From Streptomyces candidus (GTDB lineage: Bacteria > Actinomycetota > Actinomycetes > Streptomycetales > Streptomycetaceae), in NCBI RefSeq assembly GCF_014207445.1, contig NZ_JACHEM010000006.1, positions 248,001-312,000 of the forward strand: a stretch of DNA of 64,000 nt, read 5' to 3'. Made by a program: the position numbers and the translations under genes. A model generated the notes under the pieces. The model was not told the origin of the DNA and searched no databases. It worked only from the letters and a program-made list of their open reading frames with translations. Below are positions 9,004 to 17,897 of the stretch, piece after piece. Numbering within the stretch: position 1 is the stretch's first letter; each line of letters begins with the position of its first letter.

Positions 9004-9963
9004 TCAGCCCTGGGCCACGGCGCGCAGCCGGTCCACGACATCCGCCCGCAGATCCGCGGGCTCCAGCACCACCACGTCAGGCCCGAACTCCACCAGCCAG
9101 GCATCCAGCCCATGACCGTACGGAATGGCCAACTCGTCCCACCCGTCGCCCAGGTCACGCACCGCGCTCGCCCGCGAACGCAACGGATAGCCCGCCCCCG
9201 CGCGCAGCTTGATCAGCGCACTGCGGGTCGCGGTCTCCCCCGCCCAGCTCTCCACCGTCTCCCGCACCGTCACCACGTCCGGCACCTCGACGGTGAACGC
9301 GCCCGCCCGTGACCGCACCTTGCCCGTGATGCGCGACAGCCGGAAGACCCGCTCCGCACCCCGGTCCCGGTCCCAGCCCGCCAGATACCAGTGGCCGCGC
9401 CAGCACTCCAGCGTCCACGGCTCCACCTGCCGGGTCTCGGGACGGGCAGCGGTCGCCTTGCGGTATTCGAAGACCACCGGCCGGCGGTCCCGGCACGCCA
9501 GCATCAACGGCTCGAACGCCGCCTCGTGCACCGGGATCCGTGGCTCCAGCGCACTGTGCTGCCCCCCGGCGTAGGGGTCCTCCGCCTCCGGCATCCCCGC
9601 CGCGCGCAGCTTCTGCAGCGCACCGCTGGCCGCACCCGCCAGCCGCGCCTGCTGCCACACCTTCGCCGCCAGACCCAGCGCGGCGGCCTCCTCGGCGTCC
9701 AACTGGATCGCGGGCAGCCGGTTGCTGTCCCGGCGGGCCAGATAACCCGCGTCGCCGTCCAGGTTCTCCACCGTCTCGATGACCAGACCGAGCTCGCGCA
9801 GATCATCCTTGTCGCGCTCGAACATCCGGTTGAAGGACTCCTCGTTGCCGGCCTCCAGGTAGGCCTCGATGGACTCCTTCAACTCACGCTTGCTGAGCGG
9901 GCGCCGGGTCCCCAACAGGCACAGAGCCAGGTTCATCAAACGCTCGGCCTTGGCAATCGCCAT
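9004..9963 (-). CDS. pafB: PafB, WYL-domain transcriptional regulator
   Basis: A 319-residue partner of PafC with the same architecture. The helix-turn-helix is N-terminal (ERLMNLALCLLGTRRPLSKR), and the WYL domain is at about 140-215 (CRDRRPVVFEYRKATAARPE, then WTLECWRGHWYLAGWDRDRG). PafB opens the pafB-pafC unit: pafC begins 15 bases after its stop. From work on mycobacteria it should activate DNA-repair genes after genotoxic stress. A 174-base gap holding an FKBP-gene terminator separates it from the preceding gene, so pafBC probably has its own promoter in 9964-10088. Confidence 0.9.
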   Translation of the reverse strand: MAIAKAERLMNLALCLLGTRRPLSKRELKESIEAYLEAGNEESFNRMFERDKDDLRELGLVIETVENLDGDAGYLARRDSNRLPAIQLDAEEAAALGLAAKVWQQARLAGAASGALQKLRAAGMPEAEDPYAGGQHSALEPRIPVHEAAFEPLMLACRDRRPVVFEYRKATAARPETRQVEPWTLECWRGHWYLAGWDRDRGAERVFRLSRITGKVRSRAGAFTVEVPDVVTVRETVESWAGETATRSALIKLRAGAGYPLRSRASAVRDLGDGWDELAIPYGHGLDAWLVEFGPDVVVLEPADLRADVVDRLRAVAQG

Positions 9964-10088
9964 CGACGCCCTCTCATCCGAAGTGCACCGCGTACCGTCC
10001 CGGCGCTACGACCGTCGACCGTACCGCCCCGGGGTGTCGCGGCAAAAGCCGAGGGAGAAAGCGGACAGCGAACACGAGCGGAACGAAC

Positions 10089-10120
10089 GGAGGGCCCCCG
10101 CCGTCGGGCGGGGGCCCTCC
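10089..10120 (-). terminator. Terminator after the single-domain FKBP gene
   Basis: Perfect 14-bp stem (10089-10102 with 10107-10120, core GGGCCCCCGCC) with a GTCG tetraloop, 17 bases past the FKBP stop on the minus strand. Confidence 0.75.
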
Positions 10121-10137
10121 TCACACACGTGCCGCGA

Positions 10138-10512
10138 TCAGACGGAGACCAGGTCGCAGACGAAGATCAGCGTCTCGCCCGGAGCGATCACACCGGCGCC
10201 CGCGCCGCGGTCGCCGTACGCGAGGTGCGCCGGAATGGTCAGCTGACGACGGCCGCCGACCTTCATGCCCTGCACGCCCTGGTCCCAGCCCGCGATGACC
10301 TGACCGGCACCCAGCTGGAACTCCAGCGGCGTACCGCGGTTCCAGGAGGCGTCGAACTCCTCACCGGTGGAGAAGGCCACGCCCACGTAGTGGACCTTGA
10401 CGTAGTCCCCGGCCTTGGCAACGGCGCCGTCGCCCTCCCAGATCTCCTTGATCTCCAGGTCCTTCGGGGCCTCGCCACCGGGGAAGTCGATCTCGGGCTT
10501 CTCGATGCTCAC
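10138..10512 (-). CDS. FKBP-type peptidyl-prolyl cis-trans isomerase, cytoplasmic
   Basis: A 124-residue single-domain FKBP. Typical elements are VKVHYVGVAFSTGEEFDASW, PLEFQLGAGQVIAGWDQGVQGMKVGGRR and LTIPAHLAYGDRGAG. It catalyses prolyl isomerisation and is expected to bind FK506-like macrolides. No export signal is present. Two GTG codons stand side by side (10515 and 10512). I favour 10512, which is 7 bases from the GGAG ribosome site, against 4 for the other. It lies 42 bases downstream of a two-domain FKBP lipoprotein gene and was probably cotranscribed with it. Confidence 0.93.
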   Translation of the reverse strand: MSIEKPEIDFPGGEAPKDLEIKEIWEGDGAVAKAGDYVKVHYVGVAFSTGEEFDASWNRGTPLEFQLGAGQVIAGWDQGVQGMKVGGRRQLTIPAHLAYGDRGAGAGVIAPGETLIFVCDLVSV

Positions 10513-10554
10513 CACTGCGCTCCTACTTCGTACATGTCGGACAAGGGGACAGTC

Positions 10555-11568
10555 TTACACTGCCGAGAGAATGTCCACCACAAAGACCAGGGTGGAGTTC
10601 GCCGGCAGGGTCTCCCCCTTGGCCTCCTTGCCGTACGCCATGTCCGGCGGGATCACCAGCATGACGCGGCTGCCGGCCTTCTTGCCGACCAGACCCTCGT
10701 CCCAGCCCTTGATGACCCGGCCCTCACCGATCGGCGTGACGAACGGCGACCCGGTCTTCCAACTGGAGTCGAACAGCTCCGCCTTCGGCTTGCCCTTGTT
10801 CAGCTCCCAGGCCGCACCGCTGTACTGCATGTACACGGTCTGGCCCTTCTTCACCGCCGGACCGTCGCCCTCGATCAGCGTCTCCGAGACCAGCTTCTTC
10901 GGCGGATCGTTCTTCGGAATCACGATCGTCGCCGGCTCCTCCTTGTCCGCCTCGATCTTCGGCTGGTCGGCGGCGGTGTCCTTCTGCTCGCCCTCCGCCT
11001 TCTTCGGCATCACCTTCTGGAGATCCAGCACGAAGACCAGGTTGTCCGTCGGACCCACTCCCATCTGCGGCTGGCCCTGCGCACCGAACGCCGCGGCCGG
11101 CGGAGCAACGACCAGGAGCCGGCTGCCCAGCTTCTTGCCCAGCACCGCCTGCGAGAACGCCGGAATCACCGTCGGCGAACCCGCCGAAATGACCTGCGGG
11201 GCACCCTTCTCGCCGTACGAACCACCCAGCGACTTGCTGCCCTTCCAGACCTTCGCCTCGTACCCGGCGACCACCAGATCGCCCTTCTTGACCTCCGCGC
11301 CGTCACCCGCCTTCACGGTGTTCACCACGAACTTGCCGCTCGGCTCACCCTTGGGAATGGTCACCTCGGGCTGCTTCCCCACCTCACCCTTCACCGTGGG
11401 CATCGGGTCGGCGGAGTCCACCGGCTTCGGCGCCTCCGGCTGATCCGCAGGCTTGTCCGGAGACGACGACGCGCTCTTCGCGTCGGTCGGCTCCTTGGAC
11501 TCACCGCCCCCGCACGCGGTCAGCGCCAGGGCCGGAACGATCAACAAGGCTGCAAGTCGGCGTCGCAC
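10555..11568 (-). CDS. Two-domain FKBP-type prolyl isomerase lipoprotein
   Basis: A 337-residue exported protein. The signal peptide starts VRRRLAALLIVPALALTAC, with lipidated Cys19 in the lipobox LTAC. A Ser/Pro/Asp-rich linker leads to two FKBP domains. The second (about 215-337) is canonical (FVTPIGEGRVIKGWDEGLVGK, PPDMAYGKEAKG). The first (about 75-195) is divergent (GDLVVAGYEAKVWKGSKSL, FSQAVLGKKLGSRLLVVAPP) and may have weak activity. GTG 11568 is chosen for its GAGGAC ribosome site and because it directly begins the signal peptide. The role is probably folding of secreted proteins at the outer membrane face. Confidence 0.92.
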   Translation of the reverse strand: MRRRLAALLIVPALALTACGGGESKEPTDAKSASSSPDKPADQPEAPKPVDSADPMPTVKGEVGKQPEVTIPKGEPSGKFVVNTVKAGDGAEVKKGDLVVAGYEAKVWKGSKSLGGSYGEKGAPQVISAGSPTVIPAFSQAVLGKKLGSRLLVVAPPAAAFGAQGQPQMGVGPTDNLVFVLDLQKVMPKKAEGEQKDTAADQPKIEADKEEPATIVIPKNDPPKKLVSETLIEGDGPAVKKGQTVYMQYSGAAWELNKGKPKAELFDSSWKTGSPFVTPIGEGRVIKGWDEGLVGKKAGSRVMLVIPPDMAYGKEAKGETLPANSTLVFVVDILSAV

Positions 11569-11652
11569 GAGTGTCCTCGGGGATTGGGGGGGCTGGTTCA
11601 GTGCCGCCACTCTACGGCCCACCCGGCCCCGCACGCCGGAGGGCATACGCAA

Positions 11653-11681
11653 GGCCCCACGGACAGCACGTCCATGGGGCC
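11653..11681 (-). terminator. Terminator after pafA
   Basis: Twelve-bp stem (11653-11664 with 11670-11681, core GGCCCCA) around AGCAC. Its one irregular pair is C-A on the plus strand but G-U on the minus, which fits minus-strand use 45 bases after the pafA stop. Confidence 0.65.
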
Positions 11682-11725
11682 CCGGGAAGCGACGCACGCT
11701 CCCCCACATGCCGCCGGAAACCCGA

Positions 11726-13087
11726 CTACATACCCGCGATCAGCTTCTCCACCCGGTCGTCCACCGACCGGAACGGGTCCTTGCACAACACCGTGCGCTG
11801 CGCCTGGTCATTGAGCTTCAGATGCACCCAGTCCACGGTGAAGTCCCGCCGCTGCTCCTGCGCCCGCCGGATGAAGTCACCCCGCAGCCTGGCCCTGGTC
11901 GTCTGCGGAGGAACGGACTTCCCCTCGAAGATCTTCAGGTCGTTGCAGATCCGGGCGGCCTGGCCCTTCCGCTCCAACAGGTAGTACAGACCACGGCGCC
12001 GATGGATGTCGTGGTACGCCAGGTCCAACTGCGCGACCCGCGGATGCGACATCGTCATGTTGTGCTTGGCCCGGTACCGCTCGATCAGCTTGTACTTCAT
12101 GACCCAGTCGATCTCCGTACCGACCCGGTCCAGGTCCTCCGCCTCGATCGCGTCCAGCGTCCGGCCCCACAGCTCAAGCACCTGCGCCACGGTCCCCGTG
12201 CGGATACCACGCCGGTCGACGAAGTCCACCGCCTTCTCGTAGTACTCCCGCTGCACCTCCAGCGCCGACGCCTCCCGCCCGTTGGCCAGACGCACCTTGC
12301 GCTGACCCGTGATGTCATGGCTGACCTCACGGATCGCCCGGATCGGGTTCTCCAGCGTCAGATCCCGCATCACCGTGCCCGCCTCGATCATGCGCAGTAC
12401 CAGATCCGTCGCGCCGACCTTCAGCAGCATCGTCGTCTCGGACATGTTCGAGTCGCCCACGATCACGTGCAGACGCCGATAACGCTCCGCATCCGCGTGC
12501 GGCTCGTCACGGGTGTTGATGATCGGCCGGGAACGGGTCGTCGCCGAACTGACGCCCTCCCAGATGTGCTCCGCCCGCTGACTCACGCAGTACACCGCAC
12601 CACGCGGCGTCTGCAACACCTTCCCCGCACCACAGATCAGCTGACGCGTCACCAGGAACGGAATGAGGATGTCCGCCAGCCGGGAGAACTCACCGTGCCG
12701 CGCCACCAGATAATTCTCGTGACACCCGTAGGAGTTCCCCGCGGAGTCGGTGTTGTTCTTGAACAGATAGACGTCGCCCGCGATCCCCTCCTCGTGCAGG
12801 CGGCGCTCGGCATCGACGAGCAGACCTTCGAGAATGCGCTCGCCTGCCTTGTCGTGGGTGACCAGCTCGGTCAGGTTGTCGCACTCGGGTGTCGCGTACT
12901 CCGGATGCGAACCCACGTCGAGGTACAGGCGGGCGCCGTTCCGCAGGAAGACATTGCTGCTGCGGCCCCATGACACAACACGGCGGAAGAGGTAGCGCGC
13001 CACTTCGTCAGGAGACAGTCGGCGCTGTCCCCTGAACGTGCACGTGACGCCGTACTCGTTCTCCAGCCCGAAAATGCGGCGGTCCAT
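11726..13087 (-). CDS. pafA: PafA, Pup-protein ligase
   Basis: A 453-residue carboxylate-amine ligase of the glutamine-synthetase-like fold. It uses ATP to phosphorylate the C-terminal Glu of Pup and joins it to substrate lysines. The N-terminal FGLENEYG holds the metal-binding Glu9, and [20 protein letters not shown] carries Asp57, the residue matching the catalytic Asp of mycobacterial Paf[19 protein letters not shown] and [19 protein letters not shown] are shared with Dop. It lacks the Dop-specific loop after residue 40, which separates ligase from depupylase. The MFS gene ends 9 bases upstream, so pafA is probably read from the MFS promoter. Confidence 0.97.
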   Translation of the reverse strand: MDRRIFGLENEYGVTCTFRGQRRLSPDEVARYLFRRVVSWGRSSNVFLRNGARLYLDVGSHPEYATPECDNLTELVTHDKAGERILEGLLVDAERRLHEEGIAGDVYLFKNNTDSAGNSYGCHENYLVARHGEFSRLADILIPFLVTRQLICGAGKVLQTPRGAVYCVSQRAEHIWEGVSSATTRSRPIINTRDEPHADAERYRRLHVIVGDSNMSETTMLLKVGATDLVLRMIEAGTVMRDLTLENPIRAIREVSHDITGQRKVRLANGREASALEVQREYYEKAVDFVDRRGIRTGTVAQVLELWGRTLDAIEAEDLDRVGTEIDWVMKYKLIERYRAKHNMTMSHPRVAQLDLAYHDIHRRRGLYYLLERKGQAARICNDLKIFEGKSVPPQTTRARLRGDFIRRAQEQRRDFTVDWVHLKLNDQAQRTVLCKDPFRSVDDRVEKLIAGM

Positions 13088-13096
13088 GTCTGAACA

Positions 13097-14365
13097 TTAC
13101 GCCTGATGACCGGAGCTGAAACCGGGTTCGACGGCACCGATTCGATCATTTTCGCAAGCCCCCGCGAGGTTTACGCCGCCCTCCCCGACCTGAGGCACCC
13201 TCAGCACCCGGCGCGTCGCCAGCAGCACCAGCAACGCCGCCACCCCGCCGGCCCCCGCCACCGCGAAACTCACCGAGGTCCCCCCGAACTCCACCGCGGG
13301 CCCCGCCACGCCCGTACCCACCGCCGAACCCACCCCGAACGTCGTCACCAGCCACGAGAACGCCTCCGTCACCGTCCCCCGCGGCGCATGCCGGTCCACC
13401 ACGATGAACGCGCACGCCAGCGCCGGCGCCAGAAACACCCCCGACACCCCCGCCAGCACCGTCATCGCCACCACACCCGGCGTCAGCATCAACGGCAGGT
13501 ACCCCGCCGCCAGCAGCGCCACGATCACCAGCAGCCGCGCCTCCGGTTCCCCCGCCCACCGCCGCGCCCCGTACACCAGCCCGCCCAGGAGCGCACCCAG
13601 TCCCAGCGCCGCCATCAGCACCCCGTACACCCACGTCTTCCCGTGGTCGTCCCCGTACGCCACCCCCGCGACCGTGATCGATCCCAGCGCCGTCCCCACG
13701 AAGAAGAACGACCCCAGCAGCGCCAACAGCCCCGGCGAACGCAGCGCACCCAGCCAGTGCGCCTCGCGCGGTGCCGACCGCCACCCCCTCGACGGCTCGG
13801 ACAGCACCACCGACAGCGCACCCAGCACCCCCACGCCGTTGATCACCAGCAGCGCCGCCGCGGGCGACCACAGCGACACCAGCAGCGTCACCAGCAACGG
13901 CCCGACCGTGAACATGATCTCCTGGGCGACCGCGTCCATCGCGTACGCCCGGTGCACCTTGTCCCCTTCCCCCAGCACACTCGGCCACAGCGCCCGCAGT
14001 CCGCCCTCCAGCGGCGGCGTGAACAGCCCCGCCACCGCCACCGCGGCGTACGTGAGCACCAGCGGATCGATCCCCGCCAGGCAGAGCGCCACCATGCCCA
14101 GCGCCGACACCAGCACCGCCGGCAGCTGCACCCGGGGCTGCCCGTGCAGATCCACCGCCCGTCCCAGCAGTGGCTGCCCGATCGCGTTGGTCACCCCGTA
14201 CACCGCGGCCAGCGCGCCACCCAGCGTGTAACTCCCGCCCTCCGCCCGCGTGAACAGCATGATCGCGATCGGCGCCGTGGCGTTCGGCAACCGCCCGACC
14301 AGGGTCCCGGCCAGCAGGCGCGCGGCATGCCGCGTCCTGAGCAGTTCGGCATATCCCGCGGCCAT
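13097..14365 (-). CDS. MFS transporter, putative exporter
   Basis: A 422-residue polytopic protein with about 12 membrane helices, for example APIAIMLFTRAEGGSY, LVTLLVSLWSPAAALLVING and LLALLGSFFFVGTALGSI. The loop AVDLHGQPRV is a weak form of the MFS signature between helices 2 and 3. The substrate is unknown. ATG 14365 starts a plausible first helix. It is divergent from a LacI regulator across 128 bases holding a near-perfect inverted repeat, so it is probably the regulator's target. pafA follows after only 9 bases. Confidence 0.88.
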   Translation of the reverse strand: MAAGYAELLRTRHAARLLAGTLVGRLPNATAPIAIMLFTRAEGGSYTLGGALAAVYGVTNAIGQPLLGRAVDLHGQPRVQLPAVLVSALGMVALCLAGIDPLVLTYAAVAVAGLFTPPLEGGLRALWPSVLGEGDKVHRAYAMDAVAQEIMFTVGPLLVTLLVSLWSPAAALLVINGVGVLGALSVVLSEPSRGWRSAPREAHWLGALRSPGLLALLGSFFFVGTALGSITVAGVAYGDDHGKTWVYGVLMAALGLGALLGGLVYGARRWAGEPEARLLVIVALLAAGYLPLMLTPGVVAMTVLAGVSGVFLAPALACAFIVVDRHAPRGTVTEAFSWLVTTFGVGSAVGTGVAGPAVEFGGTSVSFAVAGAGGVAALLVLLATRRVLRVPQVGEGGVNLAGACENDRIGAVEPGFSSGHQA

Positions 14366-14413
14366 CGTGCCGCCTCTCCCAGAGGACGCCGCCCGCACGG
14401 ACGACGCACGTTT

Positions 14414-14440
14414 TACGTATAACTTCCGCCGTCATACGTA
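14414..14440. promoter_or_regulatory. Candidate operator between the MFS and LacI genes
   Basis: Inverted repeat TACGTATAAC / GTCATACGTA (14414-14423 and 14431-14440, one mismatch in ten) around a 7-base spacer. It lies in the divergent promoter region and contains TATAAC, a possible -10 box. Binding by the adjacent LacI protein is inferred from position. The spaced arms are unlike the compact CG-centred LacI consensus, so this is a candidate only. Confidence 0.55.
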
Positions 14441-14493
14441 CCATGACCCCGGACCCGAGGTCCACCCCACGGCCCCCACCCACGGAGACCCCC

Positions 14494-15516
14494 GTGCCCA
14501 CCCCCGCACACCCCGCCCGCCCCACACCCACCAGCCGCGACGTCGCACGGGCCGCCGGCGTCTCCCAGGCCACCGTCTCCCTCGTCCTCGGCGACAAATG
14601 GCGCGGACGCGTCTCCGAACGCACCGCCGCCCTCGTCCGCACCACCGCCGCCGACCTCGGCTACCGCCCCAACCAGGCCGCCCGCAGCCTCCGCCTCGGC
14701 AACACCCGCACCGCACTCCTCGTCGTCCCCGCCCTCACCAACGAATTCTTCGCCCGCGTCTACGCCGGAGCCGCCGCCACCGCCGCCACCCACGGCTTCG
14801 GCGTCGTCCTCTACCCCTCCCCCGACGGCACCGGCCCCGCCCGCGACCCCTTCGCCTCGGCCCGCACCGCCCTCGACGGCGTCATCGCCTCCTCCATGGC
14901 CACCGGCGCACTCGGCGCACTCCGCAGCACCGGACTCCCCCTCGTCATGCTCGACAGCGACCCCGAAGGCGACGCCGCCGCCCACGTCAACCTCGCCGTC
15001 GCCGACGGCATGCACCAGGTCGCCCGCCACCTCCTGGACCTCGGCCACCGCCGCTTCCTCCACCTCGCCGCCGCCGTCGACACCTGGACCTTCGACGTCC
15101 GCGCCCACACCGTTGCCCACACCCTGGCCACGGTCCCGGACGCCACTCTGCACACCGCGCGCTCCGCCCTCGACGTCCAACGCGCCCGCGAAGCCACCAC
15201 CCGCGCCCTCACCCGGAGCACCACCCGCCCCACCGCGCTGATCTGTGACGACGACATCCTCGCCGCCGGCGCCTGCAAGGCCCTGCGCCGTCTGGGCCTG
15301 CGCGTCCCCGAGGACGTCTCCGTCACCGGCTTCGACGACCTCGCCCTCGCCACCGCCGTCGAACCAGAACTCACCACCGTCCGCCTCCCCGCCGAGCAGG
15401 TCGGCGAACGCGGCATGGCAGCCCTCCTCGCCGTCCTGGAAAACCGCACCCCCATCGGCGGCGACCTCCCCGTCGAACTCGTCGTACGCGGCTCCACCGC
15501 ACCGCCGCCGCCCTGA
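14494..15516 (+). CDS. LacI-family transcriptional regulator
   Basis: A 340-residue regulator. The LacI DNA-binding domain is SRDVARAAGVSQATVSLVLG with hinge AARSLRLGNTRTALLVV. The remaining part is a periplasmic-binding-protein-like effector domain (DGVIASSMATGALG, PTALICDDDILAAGACKALR, VSVTGFDDLALATAVEPELT). I prefer GTG 14494, which has GGAG six bases upstream, over ATG 14443, which has no ribosome site and abuts the operator-like repeat. It probably controls the divergent MFS gene and, by readthrough, pafA. The effector is unknown, perhaps a sugar or nucleoside. Confidence 0.9.
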   Translation: MPTPAHPARPTPTSRDVARAAGVSQATVSLVLGDKWRGRVSERTAALVRTTAADLGYRPNQAARSLRLGNTRTALLVVPALTNEFFARVYAGAAATAATHGFGVVLYPSPDGTGPARDPFASARTALDGVIASSMATGALGALRSTGLPLVMLDSDPEGDAAAHVNLAVADGMHQVARHLLDLGHRRFLHLAAAVDTWTFDVRAHTVAHTLATVPDATLHTARSALDVQRAREATTRALTRSTTRPTALICDDDILAAGACKALRRLGLRVPEDVSVTGFDDLALATAVEPELTTVRLPAEQVGERGMAALLAVLENRTPIGGDLPVELVVRGSTAPPPP

Positions 15517-15521
15517 CACAC

Positions 15522-15560
15522 GTGTGGCCCCGGACCGCTCGACGCGATCCGGGGCCACAC
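15522..15560. terminator. Bidirectional terminator between the LacI gene and prcA
   Basis: Perfect 13-bp stem (15522-15534 with 15548-15560) around a 13-base loop, placed between converging stop codons 15516 and 15578. Confidence 0.75.
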
Positions 15561-15577
15561 ACCACACCTTCGAGGAT

Positions 15578-16327
15578 CTACTCCTCCTCGACGTCCGACG
15601 GCACGTCCGTCGGCGCCGACGCGTCACCGTCGGCCTCCAGCAACCGCGCCAGCTGACGCCCCACGATCCGCTTGAACTTCCGCTGCTGCGGCCGTGTACG
15701 GTCCAGCACCGCCACTTCGAGCCGCTCCGCCGGAATCTCCCGCTCCGTACCGTTGGTGTCCCGCGACAACGCCTGCACGGCCAGCTTCAGCGCCTCCGCC
15801 AAGGACATGTCGTCCCGGTGCCGCTGATCCAGATAACTACTGATCTGCTCCGCGTTGCCACCCACCGCGACCGAGCCGTGCTCGTCCACGATCGACCCGT
15901 CGTGCGGAAGGCGGTAGATCTGGTCGCCCTCACGCTCCGTACCGACCTCGGCGACCACCAGCTCCACCTCGTACGGCTTCTCCGCGTTGCTGGAGAAGAT
16001 CGTGCCGAGCGTCTGCGCGTAGACGTTCGCCAGGCCGCGCGCCGTCACGTCGTCCCGGTCGTAGGTGTACCCACGAAGATCCGCGTACCGGACACCACCG
16101 ATCCGCAGATTCTCGTACTCGTTGTACTTCCCGGCGGCCGCGAAACCGATCCGGTCGTAGATCTCGCTGAACTTGTGCAGCGCACGGGACGGGTTCTCGC
16201 CGACGAAGACGATGCCGTCGGCGAACTGCAGCACAACCAGGCTGCGTCCACGGGCGATGCCCTTCCGGGCGTATTCCGCCCGGTCGGCCATGGCCTGCTG
16301 GGGTGAGACATAGAACGGCGTCGACAC
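15578..16327 (-). CDS. prcA: Proteasome alpha subunit PrcA
   Basis: A 249-residue alpha-type subunit that forms the outer gating rings of the 20S core and docks the ATPase Mpa. The N-terminal alpha signature is [19 protein letters not shown]. The body carries [19 protein letters not shown] and [22 protein letters not shown]. It lacks an N-terminal catalytic threonine, as expected. The C-terminus is acidic (about residues 229-249, ending DVEEE). The start is GTG 16327. prcB ends 67 bases upstream, giving the usual beta-then-alpha order. Confidence 0.97.
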   Translation of the reverse strand: MSTPFYVSPQQAMADRAEYARKGIARGRSLVVLQFADGIVFVGENPSRALHKFSEIYDRIGFAAAGKYNEYENLRIGGVRYADLRGYTYDRDDVTARGLANVYAQTLGTIFSSNAEKPYEVELVVAEVGTEREGDQIYRLPHDGSIVDEHGSVAVGGNAEQISSYLDQRHRDDMSLAEALKLAVQALSRDTNGTEREIPAERLEVAVLDRTRPQQRKFKRIVGRQLARLLEADGDASAPTDVPSDVEEE

Positions 16328-16394
16328 CGGCTATCCGTCCCTTTCTGTCAGAGGCAAAAACATCGAAGAAGCCCAGGAGAATACGCGCGGAACT

Positions 16395-17240
16395 TCACAG
16401 AAGCGCGGCACGCGGCCCGTCGGGCTGCTCCAGCCGCTTCTCCAGAATCGCCCGCGCCAGTTCGGCGGACTCGTCGTCCGAAAGCCGCCGGAAACCCTCC
16501 TCCGTGATGACCGTCACGATCGGATAGATCCGCCGCGCCACATCGGGCCCGCCGGTCGCCGAATCGTCGTCGGCCGCGTCGTAGAGTGCCTGGATGACCA
16601 GGGTGGTGGTCTCCTGCTCCGTCAGGTCGTTCCGGTAGAGCTTCTTCATCGAACCGCGGGCGAACACGGAACCCGACCCGGTGGCGGCGTATCCGTTCTC
16701 CTCCGAGCGGCCGCCCGTGACGTCGTAGGAGAAGATGCGCCCCTTCGCACGGTCGACGTCGTAACCGGCAAACAGCGGCACCACCGCAAGGCCCTGCATG
16801 GCCATTCCGAGATTCGACCGGATCATCGTCGACAGGCGGTTCGCCTTGCCTTCGAGCGAGAGCTGAGCACCCTCCACCTTCTCGAAGTGCTCAAGCTCCA
16901 GCTGGAAGAGCTTCACCATCTCGACGGCGAGCCCGGCCGTGCCCGCGATCCCGACCGCCGAGTACTCGTCCGCCGGAAAGACCTTCTCGATGTCGCGCTG
17001 GGCGATCATGTTCCCCATGGTCGCGCGGCGGTCGCCGGCGAGAACGACGCCGCCGGGGAAGGCGGCGGCCACAATGGTCGTCCCGTGCGGCGCTTCGATG
17101 ACGCCCTGCACGGGCGGCAGCACCCGGTTGCCGGGGAGCATCTCGGGCGAGTGCTCTCCGAGGAAGTCCATGAACGAGGACGACCCCGGCGTCAGGAAGG
17201 CAGCTGGTAGACGCCCGGTGCTACGAGTGTTGGCTTCCAC
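16395..17240 (-). CDS. prcB: Proteasome beta subunit PrcB
   Basis: A 281-residue precursor of the catalytic beta subunit. A 53-residue propeptide is removed at the Gly-Thr junction in [15 protein letters not shown], exposing Thr54 as nucleophile. The body has [20 protein letters not shown] (catalytic Asp/Lys region), [19 protein letters not shown] and [20 protein letters not shown] 17240 has an excellent GGAGGG ribosome site, which lies inside the 3' end of the endonuclease-VII-like frame (49-base overlap). This suggests the frame was kept partly as a leader for prcB translation. Confidence 0.97.
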   Translation of the reverse strand: MEANTRSTGRLPAAFLTPGSSSFMDFLGEHSPEMLPGNRVLPPVQGVIEAPHGTTIVAAAFPGGVVLAGDRRATMGNMIAQRDIEKVFPADEYSAVGIAGTAGLAVEMVKLFQLELEHFEKVEGAQLSLEGKANRLSTMIRSNLGMAMQGLAVVPLFAGYDVDRAKGRIFSYDVTGGRSEENGYAATGSGSVFARGSMKKLYRNDLTEQETTTLVIQALYDAADDDSATGGPDVARRIYPIVTVITEEGFRRLSDDESAELARAILEKRLEQPDGPRAALL

Positions 17241-17530
17241 GCGTTTCCCTCCAGGTATGCGATGGCCCGACGCAGACTGCCGGGATCGTCTCCCAACTGT
17301 CCGACGGCCGCGTTGCAGTTGAAGCACAGTACGCCCCGGACCCTACCCGTCTCGTGGCAGTGATCCACATGCACGGCGGGGGCCTTCGGGCGGATCGTGC
17401 CGGCCCCGGCTTGCGGGGCGATCATTTCGTCGCGTTGAACAGTCCGTCAGCCCTGGCGGAATGTCGCCCGAATTGATCGCACGACAGTGAAGAACGGCAA
17501 CGGGCACGTGAGTGGCAAAGACTTAGCCAC
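17192..17530 (-). pseudogene. Decayed recombination-endonuclease-VII-like (HNH) gene between pup and prcB
   Basis: The open part (17192-17425, 77 residues from ATG 17425) keeps the endonuclease VII core [19 protein letters not shown] and a tail [19 protein letters not shown] remember both from intact neighbours of prcB in other streptomycetes. The upstream CxxC knuckle that should complete the zinc site is absent: its place reads GAGTIRPKAPAVH. Seven codons before ATG 17425, in the same frame, comes a TGA (17447-17449), preceded by remnants of the family N-terminus (RQG, then QRDE after the stop). T4 endonuclease VII needs four zinc cysteines, so this copy is probably inactive. It overlaps prcB by 49 bases. 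The 5' limit is approximate. Confidence 0.6.
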
Positions 17531-17543
17531 TGCCCGTTTTGCC

Positions 17544-17762
17544 CTACTCCCCACCCTTTTGCACGAATCCCCGCACGAACTCCTCGGCATTTTCCTCGAG
17601 TACGTCGTCGATTTCGTCGAGAACCGAGTCCACGTCGTCCGAAAGCTTTTCCTGGCGTTCCTTGAGGTCTTCCGAGCCCTGCGCCTCCGCAGTCTGCTCT
17701 TCGGTCTCCTCGGTGGAACGCGTCGCCTTCTGCTGTCCGCCGCCGGTGTCCTTGCTCGCCAT
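17544..17762 (-). CDS. pup: Prokaryotic ubiquitin-like protein Pup
   Basis: A 72-residue disordered tagging protein. The N-terminus SKDTGGGQQKATRS is the unfolded initiator engaged by Mpa. LKERQEKLSDDVDSVLDEID is the coiled-coil-forming helix that binds Mpa. The C-terminus FVQKGGE ends in genome-encoded glutamate (codon GAG before the TAG stop at 17544-17546), not glutamine as in mycobacteria. It should therefore be ready for PafA without Dop deamidation. ATG 17762 is chosen by conservation and a GGTGAGG ribosome site. It lies downstream of dop and upstream of the endonuclease-VII-like remnant and prcBA. Confidence 0.97.
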   Translation of the reverse strand: MASKDTGGGQQKATRSTEETEEQTAEAQGSEDLKERQEKLSDDVDSVLDEIDDVLEENAEEFVRGFVQKGGE

Positions 17763-17897
17763 CTCTACCTCACCCCGCTCGGTTGGATGCTTTTGCAGCC
17801 GGTCGCTCACCGGACCGTTGATCAGACCCTATAACCAGGCTCCGACATTCGCTCCGTACTTCTGTGATTCCCACTTGCCGCGCATTTCAGCCGCGCT

